Assembly (NCBI RefSeq): GCF_029637605.1
Contig: NZ_CP121261.1
Location: 5,642,001 to 5,706,000, forward strand
Source: Achromobacter spanius
GTDB taxonomy: Bacteria > Pseudomonadota > Gammaproteobacteria > Burkholderiales > Burkholderiaceae_B
DNA length: 64,000 nt
Direction of reading: 5' to 3'
Shown: positions 36,370-44,364 of the stretch, piece after piece
How the letters are laid out: the number at the start of each line of letters is the position of its first letter
Position numbering within the stretch: the stretch's first letter is position 1
Position numbers and translations under genes: made by a program
Notes under the pieces: generated by a model
The model's input: the letters and a program-made list of their open reading frames with translations, nothing else
Told to the model about the DNA's origin: nothing
The model's database searches: none

Positions 36370-36401
36370 TCACCTTGTCCTGCGTGCTGCATGGAAGGTG
36401 A
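36370..36401. promoter_or_regulatory. 7-bp inverted repeat in the AT-rich leader of the second LPMO gene
   Basis: TCACCTT (36370-36376) and AAGGTGA (36395-36401) flank an 18-bp spacer, ending 35 bp before the start codon. The 36275-36436 stretch is AT-rich and is the likely promoter region. It may be an operator or an mRNA hairpin that presents the AAGG as a ribosome site. Confidence 0.3.
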
Positions 36402-36436
36402 TTTATTCAACCTCACTCTGAAGTGTTTATAAAAAA

Positions 36437-37924
36437 ATGGCGAAATTCAAATTAACTCTGCTGGGCGGCCTGGTACTGGCGGCCGTATCCGGTTCGGTTC
36501 TGGCTCACGGCACCATGTCGCATCCGAAGGCGCGCATCCTGCATTGCCACGCAGGCAGTCAGAGCGAAGGTTGCACCGCATTCAAGGCGCAGGGCGGCAG
36601 CGTGTACGACTGGCGTGAAGTCTGGCAAAAGCCGGGGGGCGAAAAGACCGTTGCCACCACGCCGGGCGATCGCCTGTGCGACGGCGGCACCAAGGCATCG
36701 CATCGTGGCCTGAACGCGCTGGCCCAATGGCCCATTACCACGCTCAAGCCGGATGCCAACGGTAACGTCACGCTGAAGTGGAACCACACCGTGGCCCACC
36801 GCACGAAGTCGCTGCAATTCTTCATCACGAAGATGCCGTATGACTCGACCAAGCCGCTGCAATTTTCCGACTTCGAAAAGTTCTGCGAACAGCGCGACTT
36901 CACGCCGGCCGTCGCGGGCGAAGGCCGTGATCAGGAATACAGCTGCACGTTGCCCGCGGGCAAGACGGGCCGCCACCTGATCATGAGCGTCTGGAACACC
37001 AACCACGTTGGTGATGGCGTCACGTCGGGCGAGTCCTATCGCGCGTGCGGCGACGTGAACATCGAAGGTGTCAGCAACGTCATCAAGCCGTCGGATATCG
37101 GCGCGCTGTACTCCATTGGCGAAACCAAGGTGGGTGAAACGCTGGTCTGGCGTCTGGCCGACCCCAAGCGCAACGGCGAATACCTGGAACAACTGCGCGT
37201 GCCGCTGGACGAGAACGCCGTGCAAGGCGAGCGCTGGACGCAAGTGTTGGGCAATGCCGTCAACGGCTCGTCCAAGCGCGTGCGTGTCGGCCAACTGGGC
37301 GCCGATGGCAAGACCGTGACGCCGATCGTGGGCGTGGACAAGTCGCACGTCTATTCGATGGACGGCAACAAGTACCACTTCGTGGTCACCAAGGAAGCGG
37401 CAGATATCAAGCCGGATCCCGTGATCATCCCGCCGGTGTCGAGCATCACCGGCCCGGTCAATGTGCAAGCGGGCCAGAAGGTGACGTTGTCGGGTTCGGC
37501 GTCGACCGGTACCGATCTGAAGTTCTCTTGGACGGTGCCGGCCGGCATCAGCGCCGCGGTGAAGGATCAGCCCACGCTGAGCTTCGTGGCGCCGACGCTG
37601 ACGAAGGATCAGCAGTACTCGTTCATGCTGACGACCCGCAACGACAAGGGCGCGTCCGATGTGTCGCACGTGGTGACAGTCAAGGGCAAGCCGGTTGTTG
37701 ATGAAGGCGGCAATGGTGGCACGGGCGGTACCGGTGGCACTGGCGATACGCCGCCCGCCTACAAGGCTGGCACGGCCTACAAGGCGCATGAGCGCGTGAC
37801 GAACCTGGGCAAGGTCTACGAGTGCAAACCGTGGCCCTACACCAACTGGTGCGGCCAGTCGCCGTTCCACTACGAGCCCGGTAAGGGCGGCTATTGGACC
37901 CAGGCCTGGACCCTGGTGAAGTAA
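36437..37924 (+). CDS. Second secreted AA10 lytic polysaccharide monooxygenase with chitin-binding module
   Basis: This 495-residue exoprotein has a signal peptide of 23 residues, leaving H24 as mature residue 1 (HGTMSHPKARILHCH). The second copper histidine is H121 in VAHRTKSLQFFITK. The AA10 domain runs to about residue 210. A GbpA2-like domain follows (about 215-325), then an Ig/PKD-like domain (about 330-415), a short Gly/Thr linker and a CBM5/12 module (about 435-495, YECKPWP and WCGQSPFHYEPGKG). The first 60 residues differ clearly from the neighbouring LPMO, so the two are old paralogues and may attack different chitin faces or positions. It has its own promoter region and terminator. 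Confidence 0.88.
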   Translation: MAKFKLTLLGGLVLAAVSGSVLAHGTMSHPKARILHCHAGSQSEGCTAFKAQGGSVYDWREVWQKPGGEKTVATTPGDRLCDGGTKASHRGLNALAQWPITTLKPDANGNVTLKWNHTVAHRTKSLQFFITKMPYDSTKPLQFSDFEKFCEQRDFTPAVAGEGRDQEYSCTLPAGKTGRHLIMSVWNTNHVGDGVTSGESYRACGDVNIEGVSNVIKPSDIGALYSIGETKVGETLVWRLADPKRNGEYLEQLRVPLDENAVQGERWTQVLGNAVNGSSKRVRVGQLGADGKTVTPIVGVDKSHVYSMDGNKYHFVVTKEAADIKPDPVIIPPVSSITGPVNVQAGQKVTLSGSASTGTDLKFSWTVPAGISAAVKDQPTLSFVAPTLTKDQQYSFMLTTRNDKGASDVSHVVTVKGKPVVDEGGNGGTGGTGGTGDTPPAYKAGTAYKAHERVTNLGKVYECKPWPYTNWCGQSPFHYEPGKGGYWTQAWTLVK

Positions 37925-37941
37925 GCCGCCGTTGTTGATGC

Positions 37942-38016
37942 GGGCCAAGGGCAATGCGCCTTGGTCCGTGTTGGACGCCAGCCCCCTCTCTGTGATGGGA
38001 GGTGGGCTTTCTTTTT
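37942..38016 (+). terminator. Double-hairpin terminator after the second LPMO gene
   Basis: The first stem pairs GGGCCAAGG (37942-37950) with CCTTGGTCC (37959-37967). The second, AGCCC... with GGGCT (37980-38008), is followed by TTTCTTTTT. The tandem arrangement should stop nearly all read-through toward the protease gene. Confidence 0.8.
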
Positions 38017-38025
38017 GTGTTGTTG

Positions 38026-38046
38026 GATCCGCCGTCAAGGCGGATC
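38026..38046 (+). promoter_or_regulatory. Perfect 8-bp hairpin just upstream of the protease start codon
   Basis: GATCCGCC (38026-38033) and GGCGGATC (38039-38046) pair perfectly around GTCAA, ending 11 bp before ATG 38058. The only Shine-Dalgarno-like bases (AAGGCGG) lie inside the right arm, so the hairpin could mask ribosome binding. It sits directly after the preceding terminator, leaving almost no room for a separate promoter. Confidence 0.45.
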
Positions 38047-38057
38047 GCTGAATAGCC

Positions 38058-40673
38058 ATGAAAAACAAAATACAATTATCGATGCTTGCGCTGGTGCTTG
38101 GCACGGCGTTTACGGCCCCTGGGCATGCGGCGTCAGCCGACGATCCCCGGCCGATATATGTGCGTCTGAAAGCCGAAGCCCCCAATCCGGCCCAGCGCAC
38201 CGCGCCGACGCCGGAGGTGGCCAACGCGATGGACGCGCTGGCTCGCCTGACCCCGGGCATGGAGCCGTTGGTGCCTCTGTCGCCAATGCTGCGCAATCAG
38301 GAGGATATTGCCGCGTTGGAACGGCATAACCTGACGCGGTATTACAAGATTTCGGCCGAGATGATGCGCGGCCGCGACGCGGAACTGCTCGTCAAGCAGT
38401 TGCTGGAAAATCCGCTGGTGGAAAGCGCGCAGATCGAGCCCGCGCCGATGTCGATGGGCGAGGGCCTGGAGGCCGAGCCCGTCATGGCGGTTACGCGCGC
38501 CGCGCCTGACTACACCAAGTGCGAAGGCAATCTTGCGCCGACCTGCCAGAACTATATGCAGCCGCCCACGCCTGGCTATTGGCCGCTGGGTGGCGTCAAC
38601 GCCTTCGAGGCGCAGCGCCTGACCGGCCACTTTGGCGAAAACGTGCGCTTGATTTCCAACGAGATCGGCCACTGGGACTTCGATCACATCGACCTGCCCA
38701 AGCCTTTCCTGCACCACGGCAGCTATGTGCAGAAGCCCGACTCGCACGACACCATGTCGGCGGGCATCATGTTCGGCCAGAACAATGGCTATGGCGTGAC
38801 GGGCATCGTGCCTTTAGCGCAGGCAGGCTATACCAAGTACAGCCCCAGCGGCATGATCGACCTGCGCAATGTGCTGCAGGCTGGCGACGTGGTGCAGATC
38901 GGCGTGCAATACAAATTCAGCAATGGCTGCGGGCCGACCACGGCTTGCTTCCTGCCGGTGGAGCACGTGGATGTGGTGTACGACGCCATTTCTTATTTGA
39001 CCCAGGAAAAGGGCGTACACGTTGTCCTGGCGGCAGCCAACGGAAGCGCGAACCTGGATGATCCCTATCACCGTGGGCGCTATGACCGTACCAAGCACGA
39101 TTCGGGCGCCATTTATGTGGGCGCGGCCGACCCGTCCTCGGGCAAGATTGCCTACTTTTCGGAGTACGGCAGCCGAGTGGATACCTTCAGTTGGGGCGGT
39201 CGGGTAACGACCACGGATTGGAAGGACGGACAGAACAACCTGTACACAACCGCGTTCAGCGGTACGTCGTCGGCCAACCCGATCATCGCGGGCAGCGTCG
39301 CGTGGTTGCAGAGCCTGGCGCGCGAACGTGGCCTGGGCAACATCCCGCCCAAGGTCATGCGGCAGATTCTGGTGGACAGCGGCAACCCCCTGCCTAAGGT
39401 TGATCCGGCCCGCCCCATCGGTGTGCAACCCGATCTGGTGCGCGCGGCGGAACTGCTGGGCGGCGACAGCATTGGCGGCCAAGCGCCGCAAGCGCATGTC
39501 GCGGGGTCGGCGCAAGCCAATGCAGGCGACAAGGTGGTGCTGTCGGCGACTGAATCGACGGGCAAGGACCTGACCTACGCGTGGAGCAGCCAGCCTGCGC
39601 TGAAGTTTGTCGAGCAGGGCGTCAAGGGCAGCTTCATCGCGCCGGAAAGCGCGAAGGACATCGCTTACCGCATCACGCTGAAAGTGACCGACTCGAAAGG
39701 ACGCAGTGCATCGACGCATCATGGCGTGCTAGTCAAGGCGAAGGCCGCTGGCGTGTGCGCCAACGTGCCCGCATGGGATGCCCGCAAGGTGTACAACGTG
39801 CCGAATGAGGCGGTGTCGTACAACGGCAAGGTTTATCACCAGAACTACTGGAACGTGGATGCCGCGCCGGACAAGAACTCGGCCCAGTACGGCAAGCCGT
39901 GGAAAATGCCCGAAGCCTGCAACCTGGAGCCGGCACCCGTGCCGCTTCCGGTTGCGCGTATCAGCGGCCCGACCGAAGTCAAGGCGTTGCAAGCCGCCAC
40001 GTTGTCGGCCACCGGTTCCACGGGCCAGGGCCTGAAGTATGTGTGGACGAGCATGGATGACATCGCTTTGCAGGGCAACGGCGCAACCGTCACGTTCTAT
40101 GGCCCGCCGCTGGGCCAGGACCGTAACCTGACGTTCAAGCTTGCCGTGACCGACGATCGCGGCCGTACCGCCACCGCCAGCCATGTGGTCAAAGCCAAGG
40201 CGAAGGAAGTGGTGCCTGAAGTGATTGCGCCGCAAGCCAAGCTGAGCGGCCCTGCCACGGTCAAGAGCGGCGAGCGCGTCGTCTTGTCGGGCAAGGGGTC
40301 CACCGGTACGGACCTGCGCTACCGCTGGACCGTGCCCGCGGGCATTTCCGCCGGTGCGCTGGACCAGGCGGACATCAGCTTCCTCGCGCCGTCCAGCGCC
40401 AAGGACACGCCTTACCGCTTTACGTTGACGGTCAGCAACTCGCGCGGCGAAGTCCAGGCCAGCCATACCGTGACGGTGTTGGCGAAGCCTGCCGTGGGTG
40501 GATATCCGCAGTACAAGGCGGGCACGATCTACAAAGCGGGCGACAAGGTCGTGAACGTGGGCAAGACGTTTGAATGCAAGATATTCCCCTACAGCGGCTG
40601 GTGCAGCCAGTCGCCTTCGCACTATGCACCCGGTACGGGTTCGCATTGGCGCGATGCGTGGATTCAACGTTAA
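38058..40673 (+). CDS. Secreted subtilisin-like serine protease with Ig/PKD and chitin-binding modules
   Basis: This 871-residue exoprotein has a signal peptide ending near GHAAS, a propeptide-like region (about 25-150) and an S8 catalytic domain (about 160-470). H230 in SHDTMSAG and S404 in SGTSSANP are the expected nucleophile pair, and AAANGS supplies the oxyanion asparagine. The position of the usual aspartate reads ISNEIGHWD, putting glutamate E202 in its place. After the catalytic domain come an Ig/PKD-like domain, a CBM-like segment (about 570-620), two further Ig/PKD-like domains and a C-terminal CBM5/12 module (about 815-871, FECKIFPYSGWC). The modules match those of the two LPMOs. 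A role in degrading protein-chitin composites is inferred. Confidence 0.85.
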   Translation: MKNKIQLSMLALVLGTAFTAPGHAASADDPRPIYVRLKAEAPNPAQRTAPTPEVANAMDALARLTPGMEPLVPLSPMLRNQEDIAALERHNLTRYYKISAEMMRGRDAELLVKQLLENPLVESAQIEPAPMSMGEGLEAEPVMAVTRAAPDYTKCEGNLAPTCQNYMQPPTPGYWPLGGVNAFEAQRLTGHFGENVRLISNEIGHWDFDHIDLPKPFLHHGSYVQKPDSHDTMSAGIMFGQNNGYGVTGIVPLAQAGYTKYSPSGMIDLRNVLQAGDVVQIGVQYKFSNGCGPTTACFLPVEHVDVVYDAISYLTQEKGVHVVLAAANGSANLDDPYHRGRYDRTKHDSGAIYVGAADPSSGKIAYFSEYGSRVDTFSWGGRVTTTDWKDGQNNLYTTAFSGTSSANPIIAGSVAWLQSLARERGLGNIPPKVMRQILVDSGNPLPKVDPARPIGVQPDLVRAAELLGGDSIGGQAPQAHVAGSAQANAGDKVVLSATESTGKDLTYAWSSQPALKFVEQGVKGSFIAPESAKDIAYRITLKVTDSKGRSASTHHGVLVKAKAAGVCANVPAWDARKVYNVPNEAVSYNGKVYHQNYWNVDAAPDKNSAQYGKPWKMPEACNLEPAPVPLPVARISGPTEVKALQAATLSATGSTGQGLKYVWTSMDDIALQGNGATVTFYGPPLGQDRNLTFKLAVTDDRGRTATASHVVKAKAKEVVPEVIAPQAKLSGPATVKSGERVVLSGKGSTGTDLRYRWTVPAGISAGALDQADISFLAPSSAKDTPYRFTLTVSNSRGEVQASHTVTVLAKPAVGGYPQYKAGTIYKAGDKVVNVGKTFECKIFPYSGWCSQSPSHYAPGTGSHWRDAWIQR

Positions 40674-40718
40674 GTCTTCCAACGGCCAAGCCTGACGCGA
40701 TTGCCGCGTGAAGCACCG

Positions 40719-40756
40719 CAGCCCCTGCCGGTTTTCTGGCGGGGGCTGTTTTTTTT
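40719..40756 (+). terminator. Strong rho-independent terminator after the protease gene
   Basis: CAGCCCCTGCC (40719-40729) pairs with GGCGGGGGCTG (40738-40748) around a T-rich loop and is followed by eight T residues. Confidence 0.92.
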
Positions 40757-40806
40757 GGGGAAGGGGAGGGGGCTTGCGCGCGAACACGAGTTCGCGGCGG
40801 AAATGC

Positions 40807-40840
40807 AAAAAGGGCCGGACAACGTGTGTCGGGCCCTTCT
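40807..40840 (-). terminator. Terminator of the right tRNA-Gly transcript
   Basis: AAAAAGGGCC and GGCCCTTCTT form a stem enclosing a partly paired GACA...TGTC core; on the reverse strand it ends in a T run. It lies 56 bp downstream of the tRNA 3' end. Confidence 0.75.
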
Positions 40841-40895
40841 TGGTGATTTTCAGTGCTTATGAACGCTTGGTTCTTGAACGCTGCAAATCTGAATT

Positions 40896-40971
40896 TGGAG
40901 CGGGAGACGAGTCTCGAACTCGCGACCTCAACCTTGGCAAGGTTGCGCTCTACCAACTGAGCTACTCCCGC
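40896..40971 (-). tRNA. tRNA-Gly (anticodon GCC), right copy
   Basis: This 76-nt gene with encoded CCA is identical to the tRNA at 21793-21868 and has the same orientation. The loop TTGCCAA gives anticodon GCC. Identity between the copies stops at the tRNA ends, so neither flank shows an extended attachment-site repeat. The gap from 40972 to 41191 holds no further gene. Confidence 0.96.
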
Positions 40972-41191
40972 ATGGGTTCCGTTATGTACAAACTGGTACT
41001 GCTCAGAACCTGTTTCTTATTCACTCTGATCAACTTGGTTATCGATCAGAAGGCGCGCATCTTACATGATTTTTTTGAGCTTGTCATTTGAGTTTGGTAC
41101 TTGGCCGAACCAATGGCCAGTGGGCTAAACCCAAACACTCAATCAAGTAATATGAGCGAAGACCGAAACTATAGCATAACCCGTAGCACCA

Positions 41192-42238
41192 ATGTCAACA
41201 CACTCTGCTATCGAAACGGCGCCAAACGCGCTGACTCCCGTTGCCCAAGACCTGAACCCGCTGAATACGCTGGGATTGGCGTCGCGAGCCGAAGCATTCG
41301 TGTCGCTGGACGACGTGTCCCAACTGCCGGCCTTGACCGATCTGGCGCGGCACGCGGATAGTCTGCTGGTGCTGGGCGGCGGCAGCAATCTGGTGTTGCC
41401 CGAGCGCGTTCCCGGGCTGGTGGCCAAGGTGGCGTTCAAGGGCGTGCGCCTGTTGCAGGACCGGTCGGACGCCTGGCTGGTTGAAGCGGCGGGCGGGGAA
41501 AACTGGCACGGCTTTGTTGAGCAATGTGTGGCGCAAGGTTGGGATGGGCTGGAAAACCTGGCGCTGATTCCGGGCACGGTCGGCGCGGCGCCGGTACAGA
41601 ACATTGGTGCGTACGGCGTTGAGTTTGAAGAACGGTTCCATAGCCTGACCGCCTGGGATGTCCCGGCGGGGCGCTTCGTTGAGATGGGGCCGTCCGACTG
41701 CCGTTTTTCCTATCGCGACAGCGCTTTCAAGCACGACGCGCCGGGCCGCTGGATCATCGTCAGCGTGCGCTTCGCCTTGCCGCGGCCCTGGCGCCCCGTG
41801 CTGGGCTATCCCGACCTGCAACGCCACGAACGGCTTGCCCAGGGCGCGCCCACCGCGCGAGGCGTTTTCGATGCGGTCTGCGAAATTCGCCGCGCGAAGT
41901 TGCCGGATCCTGCCGTGACCGGCAACGCCGGCAGCTTTTTCAAGAACCCCATTGTTGAGGCCGATGTGCGCGACAGCCTGGCCCAGCAGTTCCCGGGCTT
42001 GGTGTCCTATGCGCAACCAGACGGCCGCTACAAGCTGGCGGCGGGCTGGCTGATCGACCAATGCGGTTGGAAAGGGCAGGCGCTGGGCGCGGCCGGCGTG
42101 CATGACCGGCAAGCGCTGGTGCTGGTGAACCGAGGCGGCGCCACGGCTGCCGACATCATGGCGCTGGCGCAGGCGATTCAAGCGTCGGTGCAGGCGCGCT
42201 ACGGCGTCAGGCTGGAGCCTGAGCCGGTGGTGGTGTAG
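41192..42238 (+). CDS. murB: UDP-N-acetylenolpyruvoylglucosamine reductase
   Basis: This 348-residue FAD enzyme makes UDP-N-acetylmuramate in cytoplasmic peptidoglycan synthesis. The FAD-binding segment [13 protein letters not shown], the [19 protein letters not shown] motif and the catalytic region [10 protein letters not shown] with a C-terminal glutamate-containing EPEPVV mark a type I MurB. ATG 41192 gives the N-terminal STHSAIE leader. The gene stands alone and ends at a shared terminator with the convergent dapB. Confidence 0.95.
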   Translation: MSTHSAIETAPNALTPVAQDLNPLNTLGLASRAEAFVSLDDVSQLPALTDLARHADSLLVLGGGSNLVLPERVPGLVAKVAFKGVRLLQDRSDAWLVEAAGGENWHGFVEQCVAQGWDGLENLALIPGTVGAAPVQNIGAYGVEFEERFHSLTAWDVPAGRFVEMGPSDCRFSYRDSAFKHDAPGRWIIVSVRFALPRPWRPVLGYPDLQRHERLAQGAPTARGVFDAVCEIRRAKLPDPAVTGNAGSFFKNPIVEADVRDSLAQQFPGLVSYAQPDGRYKLAAGWLIDQCGWKGQALGAAGVHDRQALVLVNRGGATAADIMALAQAIQASVQARYGVRLEPEPVVV

Positions 42239-42258
42239 GGCAATTCGGCGCGCGCATG

Positions 42259-42286
42259 AAAAAAGGATCCCGCGGGATCCTTTTTT
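42259..42286. terminator. Bidirectional terminator between murB and dapB
   Basis: AAAAAAGGATCC and GGATCCTTTTTT form a symmetric 12-bp stem around CGCG, giving a T run on both strands for the convergent genes. Confidence 0.9.
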
Positions 42287-42303
42287 GTTGGAAGGGCGTG
42301 GGC

Positions 42304-43095
42304 TTAGAGGCCCAGTACGGATTGCATGTCGTACAGGCCGTTGTGCTTGTCTTCCAGGAAGCGGGCAGCGCGCAGCGCGCCTTCCGCGTAGGTGGCGCGG
42401 CTGCCCGAGCGATGCGTGATTTCAATGCGCTCGCCGATGCCGCAGAACGACACAGTATGGTCGCCGACGATGTCGCCACCCCGCAGGACCGAGAAGCCGA
42501 TGGTGCCGGGCTTGCGCACGCCGGTGTCACCATGGCGGCTCCAAGTCGCCACGTCGGGTAGCGCCACGTCCCAGGCGGATGCGATGGTCTCGCCCATTTT
42601 CAGCGCGGTGCCCGAGGGCGCGTCGACCTTGTTGCGGTGGTGTGCTTCGAAGACTTCGACGTCGTAGCCGGAATTCAGGATGCGGGCCGCCATGTCCAGC
42701 AGCTTGAGCGTGGCGTTGACGCCCACGCTCATGTTGGGCGCGAACACGATGGCGATTTTTTGCGCGGCCACTTCGATGGCGGCGCGGCCGTTGTCGTCGA
42801 ACCCGGTGGTGCCGATGACGGCACGCGTGCCGTGCTTCACGCAGGCTTGCAGATGCTCGAGCGTGCCTTCGGGCCGCGTGAAATCGATCAGGCAATCGGC
42901 ATTGGCCAGCGCGTCGAGATCATCGGTGATGAGCACGCCGGTCTGCTGGCCCAGCGGGGCGCCCGCGTCCTGGCCCAGCGCGGTCGACCCCTTGCGGTCC
43001 AGCGCAACCGCCAATTGCAGGCCGTTGGACTTGAGAATGGCGTCGATCAGCATCTGGCCCATACGGCCGCTTGCGCCGGCAATTGCAATACGCAT
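42304..43095 (-). CDS. dapB: 4-hydroxy-tetrahydrodipicolinate reductase
   Basis: This 263-residue NAD(P)H enzyme acts in lysine and meso-diaminopimelate synthesis. It has the N-terminal nucleotide motif [12 protein letters not shown], the IDFTRPEGT segment, the conserved GTTGF, and the active-site signature [15 protein letters not shown]. Length is normal for the family. It lies 18 bp downstream of bamE and is probably co-transcribed with it. Confidence 0.96.
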   Translation of the reverse strand: MRIAIAGASGRMGQMLIDAILKSNGLQLAVALDRKGSTALGQDAGAPLGQQTGVLITDDLDALANADCLIDFTRPEGTLEHLQACVKHGTRAVIGTTGFDDNGRAAIEVAAQKIAIVFAPNMSVGVNATLKLLDMAARILNSGYDVEVFEAHHRNKVDAPSGTALKMGETIASAWDVALPDVATWSRHGDTGVRKPGTIGFSVLRGGDIVGDHTVSFCGIGERIEITHRSGSRATYAEGALRAARFLEDKHNGLYDMQSVLGL

Positions 43096-43113
43096 GAAGA
43101 AAATCCTTGGAAA

Positions 43114-43650
43114 TTACCGGAGCGGCTCGGGCGCGTTGCCGGGCTGGCCGGGGTACTGGTTCAGCGGGCTGACGGGGGCGTCGGCATCGCGCTTTTCCAG
43201 ATCTTGCTCTTGGTTGATACGGGCTTCGTCCTGATCCAGGCGTTCGTCCGCCTTTTCGTCGGCGGTGCTGCTGGGCGTGTTCAGTTGATAGGGCTGCAGG
43301 TCGGGCTGCTTGTCGCCTTCCCAGCGGGTCAGGCGGTCGTTTTCGAACCAGACCGTGAACTTGCGTTCACGCGCTTCGCCGTAGCCGGGCTTGTAATAGT
43401 AGGGGTAGTCCCAGCGGTTGGCGTGCAACACGCTGGTAAGCGTGGGGCTGCCCAGCGCAAAGCGGACTTGCTCTCGCGTCATGCCGGGCTGCAACAGCGC
43501 GACCTGTTCCTGGGTAATCCAGTTGCCTTGCTGGACACCGGCTTTGTAGGGGAAGCCCCACTTGTCCCCCGAGCAACCGGCAAGGGCGATGGCCAGGGCG
43601 GCAACGGCCAATCCGGTCTTCAGCGAGCGGGAGGGAATTCGTGCAATCAT
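43114..43650 (-). CDS. bamE: Outer membrane assembly lipoprotein BamE (SmpA)
   Basis: This 178-residue lipoprotein has signal-peptide lipobox LAGC followed by a SmpA/OmlA domain with [21 protein letters not shown] and the YYYKPG segment. It is part of the Bam complex for beta-barrel insertion. A charged, disordered C-terminal tail of about 60 residues extends beyond the domain, longer than in E. coli. GTG 43656, six bases upstream, is an in-frame alternative with better Shine-Dalgarno spacing. It diverges from fur. Confidence 0.92.
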   Translation of the reverse strand: MIARIPSRSLKTGLAVAALAIALAGCSGDKWGFPYKAGVQQGNWITQEQVALLQPGMTREQVRFALGSPTLTSVLHANRWDYPYYYKPGYGEARERKFTVWFENDRLTRWEGDKQPDLQPYQLNTPSSTADEKADERLDQDEARINQEQDLEKRDADAPVSPLNQYPGQPGNAPEPLR

Positions 43651-43806
43651 GGACACTACGCGCCCCTATTATTTGGAAGCAAACAAAACCGTTATCATAA
43701 AGGTTTCATAAGGATAGTTCCGCGAGGCGGCATGAAATCAGGTGAGCCGGCTCGCGGTGCACCCTTGAACCTGCCCATGCCTACGCGGACGGAGAGCGAT
43801 TACACC
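43651..43806. promoter_or_regulatory. Divergent bamE/fur promoter region
   Basis: The 156-bp gap contains an AT-rich core (about 43660-43720) with TATCATAAAG and TTTCATAAGGATA segments that supply -10-like elements on both strands. The hexamer-like AT pattern is faintly Fur-box-like and would allow Fur autoregulation, but no good 19-bp box is present. Confidence 0.35.
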
Positions 43807-44226
43807 ATGAGCGACCAAAGCGAACTGAAGAACATGGGTTTGAAGGCGACATTTCCGCGCCTGAAAATTCTTGATATTTTCCGGAAATCCGACCTGCGCC
43901 ACCTCAGCGCCGAAGATGTTTACCGCGCCCTGATCGGCGAAAACGTCGAAATCGGCCTGGCGACGGTCTACCGCGTGCTGACGCAGTTTGAACAGGCAGG
44001 CATCCTGGCTCGCAGCCAGTTCGACAGCGGCAAGGCTGTCTTCGAACTGAACGACGGCGACCACCACGATCACCTGATCTGCACGAATTGCGGCACGGTG
44101 GTCGAGTTCTCGGATCCGGACATCGAAAAGCGCCAGCAAAAGATCGCCAAGGACAACGGTTTCGCGCTGGAAAGCCACGCGATGGTGTTGTACGGCGTGT
44201 GCAGCACGTGCTTGAAAGGGCGCTAA
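43807..44226 (+). CDS. fur: Ferric uptake regulator
   Basis: This 139-residue regulator has an N-terminal winged helix ([21 protein letters not shown]) and a C-terminal metal-binding domain with [16 protein letters not shown] HDH and CxxC motifs ([13 protein letters not shown] and CSTC). It represses iron-uptake genes with Fe(II). ATG 43807 gives the standard [16 protein letters not shown]-terminus; an upstream in-frame extension is not conserved in style. The bamE-fur divergence is common in betaproteobacteria. Confidence 0.96.
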   Translation: MSDQSELKNMGLKATFPRLKILDIFRKSDLRHLSAEDVYRALIGENVEIGLATVYRVLTQFEQAGILARSQFDSGKAVFELNDGDHHDHLICTNCGTVVEFSDPDIEKRQQKIAKDNGFALESHAMVLYGVCSTCLKGR

Positions 44227-44283
44227 ACCGCTAGCGTCCGCCCCACGGTCTGTGGCCGCGCTCGCTGCGGGCCAGTGAGATCA

Positions 44284-44314
44284 AAAGCCCCTTTTAACGG
44301 AAGGGGCTTTTTTT
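44284..44314 (+). terminator. Rho-independent terminator after fur
   Basis: AAAGCCCCTT (44284-44293) pairs with AAGGGGCTTT (44301-44310), followed by more T residues. Confidence 0.9.
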
Positions 44315-44364
44315 ATGTGCGTGCGACGTGCGTTTTGTACGGGTGAACCACGGCCCGCGTGGTC

